The notes under the pieces were generated by a model, which saw only the letters and a list, made by a program, of their open reading frames with translations, was not told the DNA's origin and did no database searches. From Apostichopus californicus (taxonomy: Eukaryota > Echinodermata > Holothuroidea > Aspidochirotida > Stichopodidae), in the NCBI GenBank assembly GCA_020650975.1, contig JAIPMN010005472.1, positions 1-58,267 of the forward strand: a stretch of DNA of 58,267 nucleotides. The letters are read 5' to 3'. This document shows, one piece after another, positions 23,769 to 35,200 of the stretch. Both the position numbers and the translations under genes were made by a program. Each line of letters begins with the position of its first letter. Position 1 is the first letter of the stretch.

Positions 23769-26700
23769 TTAGAAGACAACAGCATATTCTTCTGGATTGT
23801 TAAGATGATCTCTAAGAAGCTCATAACAAAGAAGATACTCATCCTGGGAATGAAAGGAAAATGGACAACTTATATGAAACATCTACTTAAGGTGGAATGC
23901 CACAATATACCTACACAGTCACATTTTTTCTAAAAGTTTGTATGAACCTTAATTATATGAAATAACTACCAAGCTTAGCTACAGAAGAAGCAGTCAAAGC
24001 AATACCATTAATGATTTACTGATCAAATCCTATTCAGGGGTATATCACAAGTATTATCATGGTCACATTGAACCGAATCAATCAATAAACTTAACATTGT
24101 CATACTTATTGATATACATATATTCAAATAAAACATGTCACATATATATAATATAGTAAATCAATATACCTTAACATTGTCACAAACCATGTCACATATA
24201 ATGAGATAGATCTGTATGTATAAATATGTCACATACATTTATGATGGAGTACATCAAATATACCTATTCTAGCAAATTTACAATTAAAGGTAGTCTGGAT
24301 GTACAATACAGATAAGTTTAAGTGACAGTCAAACATCTTCTGATACAAACCTGTGTCTGGACTGCCTTGGGACATTGCTTCCGGAGTCTATTCAGACTTT
24401 GAAATACATCAACAGCACCCTCTTTCTCAATTCTCTCTAGATTAGAGATAACCATGACATAGACAGCACTCAAACCAACTCCATTACTGAGAAGAGAAAA
24501 GCAGTTTACTAGATCAACACCACATTGTGCAAATGAAGTACTCCAGGGCTAGGTCGTTTAGTTCTGACGTATTCGGTGAATTTTCTGAGTGTCTACTATG
24601 ATTTAAATTAAAAGAATATGATACATACATGCAATGTACTAAAGCTGTACTAGGGCCTTTAGTTCCGGTGTTTAAAATGTATTCACTGATTGTTTATAAT
24701 GATTCAGTGTAGTAGAATATGATACATACATGCAATGCACTAAAGCTGGACCAGGGCCTTTAGTTCTGATGTATTTTTTATTTCCAAGCCATCCATGGAA
24801 GGAGAAGTGATCCACCAAAAGGGACTTCTAACAAATTAAATATATATATGCACTGGTCAATTTAATGCTGCAATGTTTGAAATATATGTAATGAGACATG
24901 ATGTAGTTAAAATATCTCCAGAGTTAAGTGAGATTTGTTACGACATTGAAATAGTTCAAGTTATCTGCAATGATGCTCCTGCAACAATATATAGTTCGAG
25001 GTATTAGATCTCTCCCACAGGGAGAGAACTACGAAAGAAATATTGACAAAATCAACATAAGAAAACTGAAAGGATGTCATAAACAATTTTGAAAGACAAA
25101 TTTAATTAATTTCACAGTTCCATTTAATTGTTAGTAATTAAAAACGGATGACTGACTGTATATGATAGACTATAAGACAGATGGTTCCCTGTCTGAAAAT
25201 ACAAAAGACAAGGTTACTATTACAGCAAACACATATATCCAAAACATGCTGCTTTATATGTGAATGAGTATCAATACGGAGGGAATTTTGGAAACATTCC
25301 AATGGAATTACTAAGAGAGCTCTTGACAATTTATAGACTTTACCATTACAAGCATATGTACAGCTTAAAATGTTTGCTCATGATGAACAGGTTTTACTTG
25401 TTCATCATGTGACAACAAGAATTAAATATATGATGTAAATGTACTCTACTGGAATGAATTATATTACAAGTAAGGCATACTAAATGATTGAGCTACTCAA
25501 TTTTATTTAATATGTGAAGGTTTAAGGTACCAGCAAACTCCATTACATCAACAGAGTCAAACCTCACACACCAACGTAGAAGGACATCTAAGTATATCCT
25601 GCCATTTTCTACATATAAAGCACATTTTAGTCAAATAGGAGACACAAAGAGTCCAAATATCACAGGTTATTGAATTCAAAGGCCTACTCATATCATACAA
25701 AAATGTGGAGACCACACTGCCCTACTCTCTCTACACAGTATCGAAACATACCTCAACAGTATTGTCTCCATTGTAGTATGCAACAGCACTAACACCCATC
25801 AACATGCAGGTTGTTTCTGTTATAAACTTTTAATAATTAGCTGTTTGACAAACAAAATGTTTGACAATATACTGTGCCTAATGAAGTGAATCATAACATG
25901 AGACTTTATAGTAAAATTAATATTACTGATGATGAACCTGAGATCTCTTGTGGTTGACTTCAAACTGTCTCCTGGTGAACACATCACTTTTTTCAATCTT
26001 CTTACAGATAACAGTCATCAGACCATTTGTACCTGTTCCACCCTGACCACCAGGCCAGTACTCAGTCACCGACTGTCAACAGGAAAGATAACAAATTTAA
26101 TAAACAGTTCTTATTTAGATTTTGGTGAAACTGTTTTGAGTCTTGCTTGCCTCATGTATCATAGAAAGTTCAAGATTGCTGCAAAAGAATAATGTTAATA
26201 AGGTTATGAAGCATATTCATGCAGCTCTTTCTCCTTTTATTTAACCATATGTTTAATCTACCTCTGCAGGATCAACTTTTCTAATATTCCTTAATGATTA
26301 GGTACTTTTGTTTACAATAGAGAAATTCTGTTTACATGAATGTAAAACACCTCCACAAACTGTGCTATGCAGTTTATAAGAGGTTTTATGACATTATCTC
26401 TTACATTATATGCAAATATAAGAACAATTCATGCAGAGTACTCTGTGGAATTCATGAGCTTTACACATAGACAAACCTAATCACTATTTTTTTTAAATAT
26501 CTTGACTGAAATATGATGTAAATTCTACTTCTTATATTAATTAACAAACGGTAAATCAAATCAGATAAGAAAGCCACTGCTTCTTAATCTTTGAAAAACA
26601 CACAAGATGGCAAAATCGTTTAAAAAAAAAAACGTTTAAGTTAATAAAGCCATCATAATCAAGTCATAATTGTAATTGTAAGTTAGAAGCAGAAATCTAT

Positions 26701-29271
26701 AATACAAATAATATTACATAATTTAAAACCAGAAGGTCAGTTGGCTTTGTAATTCCCTGCCAAATTTTGTTATAGAACTTCATAGAGCTTCACACTTGTG
26801 GTTATCATGTTAACAAGGCTTTCAGACTTTGAACTTCATTATCCTCAGATGACATTTGATCTCCACCATTTTCAACAGCATTCTTGTGCAAAACAAGTGT
26901 GACGTAACCATTTGTGATTTTCCACTCATAACTAGCACATTTGAGCAACGAAATGTTGCCCACAATTTTTTTGGCAAACTTTACACGTCTCACCGTCAAC
27001 TAATCAGAGAGCTTCTTTCAAGTATTTTTCAATCACATCCACTGAACTGAGCTTAAGCTTTGAGCATAAGTAAAAAATATAGTTTTTCCACTCTTAACTG
27101 GCACTTTTTAGAAATGAAATGTTGCCCCCCATTTGTTTGGCAACTTTACACATGTCCGATTGTCAACCAATCAGAAAGTTTCTTTAAGGTACTTTCAAAC
27201 ACATCTGCTACACTGAGTTTAGGTTTTAAGCAAATATACTGGACCTGCTATTATTCTCATAATATTGAAGACAAGATCTTTTGAATCATATTGTCACAGC
27301 TAGTATAGATTGAGATATGCTACAGTTTTTTACAAAATGTTTGGAGATCTGTTATAGCATAGTTCATGTATTAGGACCAGAACTGTAGACTGATATGGCA
27401 GTGTCCTCTGCATACACATTGTCATATCCATTCCATTCTACCAGTAGGGTGACAATAGACAAAAATACTGCGTGTTTACATGATAGCATTTTGACATACA
27501 TAGCATGAATAAGTCAGGCAATGTGTTTCGGTTGTTAAAACCTGATTAAAATCTTTCCTAAAATGTGTTCTGGTAATGATCATCTAACAATAAATGTGTT
27601 TAAAAACCTACGTCATCAGAGTCATCTATGGTGTTCAACATCACAATGGATGTGCAGTTGTAATCAAAGACCAGTCTCCAAAAGTCTTCTACAGTTGAGG
27701 CCAAAGGGGACTGGGTCATAATGATCTCCCTTTCTGAAATGCTCTAAAAGGATGAATTATATATGTCATTAGTTCTAGAGCAATCTAGGACATAATTGTA
27801 GATGTCACACGTTTGGAAAATGTTATGAAAGAAATATAACCTATAACGTTTTCTGAAGTATCCTCATCTTTCATGAGAAAATTTCAATAACTCATTCTGA
27901 AGAAACAACCTAAACGAAATGTTTCTATGGAAAAACAATAGACAGGAACTCAAACCAGGTAAAGTCCATTAGAAGTACAAACCTTGACAATAGTAGCATT
28001 GATGTAATCACTGGAACCAAATAAGTTGCTTGGAGATTTCAAGACCGGTCTGAATTTGTCCACTGTAATAGAATAATATAGAAATATTGTTTAAGTTTAA
28101 GTAGGTTATAATCTAAATAACCTACCAATCAACAATTTAAACAAGCTTACATTTTTCACTCCATTAAAGCGTCATCAATTACACTCATCAGAGGCATTTA
28201 GCCTCTGAAGAAGATCCTGCTAGGATCCAAACGTCAGGCCAACTTAATTTTTACACATCAATTACACTCAACAGTTGGTTTTATAGCTATGTTAACAACA
28301 TGGTTTCCATGATGAGTCACATTGAGAAAATAAACCCTGAGTCCTCTCCGTATAAACAGAGAATATCGGAAAACGGTAAAAAGGAGCATGTTTCCTATGA
28401 AAGTAACTTGTGGTAGAGAGCTATTTTTAAATCTGCTTTATGCTTTAATTAAGTCATGAACATTTTATCCCATAATCTAAAGTTTTGGTATAAGCCTGTA
28501 CTATGTCGTATCAATATTATTCATTCCACATGTTCTCAGAGAAAGGGTCAACAGAGTCATTGGGGCAACCTTGTAAACCAATTATGACTGGTACAGGCTT
28601 TCCTAGCAGAAACTATACACAAAGTTGAATTGAAATTGCCATGAATGGTGAATGTCTCAGATATCCACTTTAGGGGAAGCATAAGCCTGGTTAACACTAC
28701 ATCTTCTCTGATTGTTTATTAATTTATTGAAATGGGAGTTGCTTAACAATTTAGAGCATTTATTGGACATCCTAAGATGTTTCCCTGCCATGATGCTATA
28801 GACATATGTCCTGTGGTAGATATGAACCGGGAATAAGATCAGGGAACCTGTTTTTTTTATGAAAATATCTCACCTGGAAGAATATCATGGAACCTATTTT
28901 TATGACTATTCTCAGATGAACTTCCTGCCAGGAATGCAAATTCCTCTTGGATTTTGCTAGTTTCTTGCAAAATCTAAACAAATTAGAAAAGACTAATTTC
29001 TTCAAAATGCATTTAGTTATACAAAATATAGTAATAGACTTTTCAGTGATACAACATATAGTAGTAATGCACCATTTAGTAATGCAACATAAAGTAATTA
29101 TACAACATATAGTAATACACCTACATCTAGTATTAAACCAACCTGGAATTCCTTCTCTGACTTCTTCTTTATTGCTGAGAAGGCAAGTTTTTTGAGTTGA
29201 TCACATGACATCTGAGAGTCTGGAGACAACATGGCTTCCAACAAAGCATCAAAGATGAAGAGATACTGGAG
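23769..29271 (-). CDS. Eight exons: membrane-distal PTP domain D2, catalytically impaired, and C-terminus
   Basis: Exons 29143-29271, 28874-28973, 27983-28062, 27612-27743, 25938-26072, 24730-24827, 24351-24486 and 23769-23843. Exon 29143 finishes the last D1 helix ([15 protein letters not shown]) and links to D2. D2 landmarks: [57 protein letters not shown], then [10 protein letters not shown] and the stop after YAVVF. The WPD loop is HGWLGNK and the P-loop HCINGVGLS, so Asp and Arg are both lost and Arg is Leu. Exon 24730-24827 is short: only about 18 residues separate the loop Trp from the P-loop His, against 31 in D1, so a helix-sized piece is missing. Inactive D2 domains are common in RPTPs; an inactive D1 as well is unusual. 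Confidence 0.9.
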
Positions 29272-32200
29272 CTAAAATGAAAGAAAAGCACATCAGCCTC
29301 ATCCAATGCAATGCAATGAATTGAGTATTACTTGAAAGGCCTTTAATCATATAGCAATGTTACCATCATCTTTAGACAATATATGTGATCTTTATTTGAT
29401 ATATGTGACACAGTTAAGGTAATAAATGTACCAGTAGCACTAACACCATTACTCTATGTTTCAAATATACTTACTTTTGTCAGTACCATGTTCACCCTGT
29501 CTTTCCTCATTCCTTCTATGACATCAAACACACTGACTTCCTTCTTGGTTTTAATGACATCCATCAGATCATAGAGACTAATGAACGTACCAGTGGCACC
29601 AACACCATTACTTGAAAAAGGAAAAGAGAAATAAAAAAAGGATAACTTTAGTGTTTAAACAATTAACATTTCTTTTTGTCCTCAAGCATCTTAACATAAA
29701 AAACACATCACCTTTATACTGAGACCATCATGAATTACTAAGTCTGTCTGGAATAGTTACATGAGTACTTCATGTGACTTTTGCTGGGCTTTAACCATTG
29801 CAGCTGATCACAATATTCATAAAGTCAAAGCAGATGTGTGTCAGAGGACCAAACTCTCTGTTACAAGTAAAGATTGTTGGATAGAAACCATGTCAGACCA
29901 AGGAGAGACAACTGACAACTATATCTAAATGTGGTGGTCTTACCTACAATGGACCAGTAAATGTTTGCCTCCTTTCTGTTGATTCTTGATTTGTTTGATG
30001 ACAGAGATGAGTTCAGCAGACTCAGATGGAACACCTCCGTACTTCCAGCACGGAATCTCATACTGTCTTACAGTATGAACTCTCTCATTACCCTGATGTA
30101 ACAATGTAATAAATAACACACAAGTGAAGCAGCAAACAGTCAACATTGTATTCCATGATTCTTAACAGATCTATTGTAAACAACACATGTGGGATGGCAG
30201 CAAATAAAATCTTAATTCATTCACTGTAAAATATTCTTCTTTCATTCTTTGCATCATCATGAGAGACAAAACAAGAGTAACAAATGACAGAAGTAAAGGA
30301 TGATAATTTAAATAATAATTAAAAGTCAGTCAATTAATCAACCAATTATGTAAATCTAATAGAAATAACACCTCTGATTCTGTAGATGGTGCTCCTCTAC
30401 AACACAAGTAACACAAGTACACTATTATGTAAAATAGTCAATCTGTTTGATTATCTCATAAAGGGTACAATAATTTGAAGAAATTGTAAAATGATACACA
30501 TTTGCTTCCTCTTTATGTGTCTTTTATAAACTAGTTATACCCCATACATATCTATTTAGAGATGTTTGCCATTCACTTTCTGAAGGTGTGCATTCTGAGA
30601 GCTGTTTGACTGCATCAGAACCTTGTACTCACTTTTCTGATTGATGGTATTAAAGTATCTTTCTATTCTTAACTATTTTGTAATATAAACAGAAAGCCTA
30701 TAAGTTTGATAATGATACTATTTTAAAAACACAACAAAGATATAAGTTAAAGTCTCTGACAAGTGACAATACAAGTAACACAATTCAGGAAACACAATAA
30801 GAAGACAATACTACATAGATGAATTAACTTTACAACAAAATCAATTTCAATGGTCTCTGACATCATTACATCCACATAGTCATTTCAGTGCAGACATGAA
30901 CATTAAATCATGTACCTTGAGAACATTCATTTTCCTGACAGTGTGTGTCCTGAAGGCTGTTGACTCCATCAGCAGAACAGTGATGTCACAAAATTCTTCA
31001 CTTGTTTTTACTCTGTCTGGCCAGTATTGTGTACCCTTAGAAGGCTGTTGTAATCAAATGATGAAACAAAAAAATGCAATATACACACAATTTGTGATAT
31101 ATAATTAATTGTGATACCACACCTAAGCTATATTGGACAAATTTTTGTTTTTTTCTTTCTCAATAAATTGCTTCTTTGGTGTTGATGCATAAATGATCGT
31201 TGGTCAACACATTCTATTCCATGTAATACTATCCAGTAAACATTTTCTCTGCTATGTTCTTTAAATTATCAAGCTGACAGTTTATTCAAATTAGGTACTC
31301 AGATAATTAGATCTTTTATATTTATCATCCCTGCAGGTTTCCTCTTGGCCTCATTATTCATCATATTCTATTCCATATTATATATTATTTTACCTGCTCA
31401 GTTCCATCTTTATCTACCAGCGTCACTATTGTTTCTACATCTTCCTTCCAAACCATCCTCCAGAAATCATTCTTTGTACCTTCCCTCGGTCCTTCAGAAC
31501 AGTAAGAAACATAGAAATATCAAACTATTATACATTTCCTTATTATGGGACATACTGTTCAGTTGTAATTCTAAAGAGATAATCACAAGTTACCATACAA
31601 AAGGAATCACTTAATTGTAGAAATATACTTCCTACAAGAAAGCAGAAGGAAAATAAAAACCAATGCACATATTCATTCCATACAGGAAAATTAATATAAA
31701 AACTCTGGTGATATGCAACTTTTCTGAAAGTGAAGACAACAGCTACAAATAAGTTTTTCTATTTTCTTTTCTTTTAACATTGGATAAAAGAGAGACAAAA
31801 AGTGACTTAAACAAATAGAGATATTTACAGAAATAAGTATGCTCATCAAACAACGACATTTGAAAACACAGAGTATGACAATTCTGAACTTCAATGAATA
31901 TAGTGAACTCACATACCTAGAAAGAGGCAAGGAACATCAAGAACACCTGCAAAACATCTATTGCTTTAATAAGTAAACCTCCTATAATATTCAGAAAGGA
32001 TCTGTTCAATCTACTATATTCAAACCACAATTTGTATAGATGATTACTTAACAATTTTCACAGGAATCTGTCTTAAATAGCTAAGAATCGATGTGTCTAA
32101 AATAAAAAAAATTGATAAACATGAGCAGAAATATCTTTTGATACTCTAGAGGGTCACAATATTTGTTAGAGGAAACAATTCAAGCTGGTCTTCCAAGAAG

Positions 32201-35200
32201 AACATCAACTTAGACATATTTGCTCCAACACTGCTGATGTTTGTGTTATAAAGAGTACAGACTCAGAATGAATGTTTTACAAGTGATCTATGGAAGTGTT
32301 ATTAAGGACAGTCATTAGCAAAACTGGAGACTAAAAATGAATACAAACCTTGTGCTGCTATGAAAGAGACCTTCCCCTGATGGTTCTGTAACGGAGAAAT
32401 GTATCATTTATATTAAAAATTGCTCTCATGATATTTCTTATTTCAGATATCTTGACAGTGGTTTGATCAACTTATGAATTAATGACTAATAACAGTCATT
32501 TTCATAACAATATTTGTTTTCTGGTTCTGAAAGTCTTTGCAGACTAGTTTTACTAATTGTAAATCAAGCTCTGATTGGGTTATAAGCAGTGAAACAGCTA
32601 ATATTAATGTTGGTGTATCCTCACCAACACACCCCTTTCTAAGAGAGATGCAATACCCTTTTGTCCACCAAAGGAACATTAGTAATTGGCAGTACTTGAG
32701 CTAACAGCTCGCAAGTTTGTGCTTAGACATTTCAAATAATTGAAGTGTACACCTCAAATCAAACAAAAATGGTGACTGTCCTGTATGTCGGCTATACTTC
32801 ACACACAAATCTGCACAACAATGGGCTTCTATTGATCTTTGTTTTCTGTATTGCAGTTTAAATTATGAATGATGAATTTAATATGTACATATGTTAGAGA
32901 CTGTTATGTTACACATGGAATCAGTCTGTACGCACTTTGCAGCAATACCAGATATATATAGCCCTCATTAAGTTGAACTAACTATGGGTATGTCGTTTGT
33001 AAAACTCAATTAGTTTGATATGTAATGTATACAATAAGTCACTTGTTAAATGAATAGTATTTTTTACTCTATGCTACTTGCTGTGTAAGTTACCATCCCT
33101 CATACCAATATACTAAGAGTTTTAATGTTCTATCTGGAGAAAACATCCACCAGGATTATAATAGCGTTTTCATTAATCGTTATCTTGCAATGCACAGCTG
33201 TTGTACCAAATGCTATCTTGTTACCACAGATACTACCATATTGTGATTTGTGATAGCAAACTGCTAGGCAAGGGCAATGTTACTACAACAGATATGGCTC
33301 ATTGCAATCACATCTGTGGACTAAAACAAAGACAAATTGCAACAGTTACTTGTAAACATACAACATGGTATTGTTAATTCAGCCCATCACCAGCACACCT
33401 GCAGATATCTGTGGAAAAATGAAAATTGAGACATTAACCCGTACCAGGTTAACTTTATTGAGTATAATCACTGAATGAGTTTAGTTACATTACACAAAAT
33501 AAGTGTTGTAAGTGTTGTAACTTTGTAAAGGAAGACCTTTCCCTAAAATCTTTAACTATTTGTATGAGTGAACCTGTTACTAATTGCTCATATTCCTGGT
33601 CGGTTATCCTGTGATCTGTATTTGTCTTTCAATTATTTAATATGAAATTGCACATAAACATTTATTTGAATTTTATCCCCACATTGGACTACTACATGAC
33701 ATGATAATGCAACACAAGGAACATTTACCATTATTTAATGATTGATAACTATCTTTGTATGAGAGGACTAGTTCGTAAGTTCACATTATAATAAGCTTTA
33801 GACTTACATGTTTTTTTGTTGTTGTACATTAAAACCAGTTGGGGTGATTAATGTAGATGTTAAATGATTTGTTTTAAAGAATCAATTGAAGATGGAATCA
33901 AAGGAAAATAGTTGGAACCAAACAACAGCTCTTTCTTACAACAAAATGGAGTGTTTCAATCTTTTATTAACTGCAGCTCTCTCCCCGACACTCTCCATTA
34001 GGATAGAACAGCATCACTAAGTATGTAACTGAGACACTCTGTAACAAGGTTAATACCACCTCTCCTAAAACCAGTCTACAGCAGCTACAACATAGAGCAG
34101 CAGGAAGAATTGCCTCGATATATCTGTTCTACAGCAGCAGCATGTTGTACAATTACCTTGATGTAACTGGCATTGATATAGTCAGACCTAACATCACTGC
34201 CATCTGTATCCAGCCTAACTCTTGAATGATCATCTTGGTAAAATAATAAAGTGCAAAGGCAATAAAAACATCTGTGGATTACTGCAGTACATCCCTGTGA
34301 AAATTCTAAAACAATTCCGAAAGATCCACACCTTCCATCCACATTTTACTGTCATTTGCAAAGAGTATTTGCCATTGGAAGGAAACTTTATACATTTTTA
34401 ATCTAAACTTTGGTAGTCTTGATATATTTTGTTGATAGAATATTGATGTAACTGCTTCAAAAGGCTTTAGGAAAAAAATGAATCTACAGTTTGAACTGTC
34501 CAATCATTCAGGGATGTAACAAGTCAACATAACTGTGACAACCTGATGAAGAAGCTCAACAGAAATATCCATTCAACTTAGTTACAGCCAAATTAATGAA
34601 AGCATAATTGATTCTCTAGAAATGACAAATATGTCACATGACCTAGTAACATGAAATATAACTCGAAATGGAACAAGATTATAAGGTTAACCTTACATGG
34701 CAAGAGAGCCTTGAAGAAATTCTTTGATTTATTCTGTAGTTTCACGGCTGCAGTCCAAGGGTGTTGCTGTCCTGTTTGGAGAGCCTAATGCAAGAAAATT
34801 AAAGAAGTTTGATTTCTAAAGCAATCAAAAGAACGGGGATATGAAACTAAAGCAATCAAGAAGACACAATGATCAGAAACCAGTTGTAGTGTTCCTCTCT
34901 TGCTTCAACCTCAGTTAAGTATGACACCAATATGTAGTAAAAAACACATTATAAAGTCTTCATGAGACAGAAATGAAACCAGAATATAATAAAATATTGA
35001 TTAGACTTGATCACTTTAGGATCTGGTCAACAATATGCTATACTTCCTGGTCACCAGCTAGGTAAACTGGCTACACTTTACCAGTCTGTTCTGTTAACTT
35101 TAGTCACTACAAACTATAAATTGTGTAACATATTCATCTTCAGGATATACTAACTTCATCTAATGAAATTGATATTATTTTATGCAGGCTATACTAACTA

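Noticed and set aside
25140..25330. Minus-strand frame with GTICLIVYH as a possible D2 P-loop exon
   Set aside because: It lacks the Cys and any WPD-region sequence, while exon 24730-24827 fits in phase and encodes VHC directly before the P-loop exon.
25550..25620. Minus-strand segment NGRIYLDV...SVDVMEF as another P-loop exon copy
   Set aside because: Only about nine bases (GTTGATGTA) match well; cannot be separated from chance.
34020..34150. Plus-strand [16 protein letters not shown] resembling a LINE ORF2 end
   Set aside because: Short and isolated, with no other LINE motif nearby and lying beside a PTP exon on the other strand.
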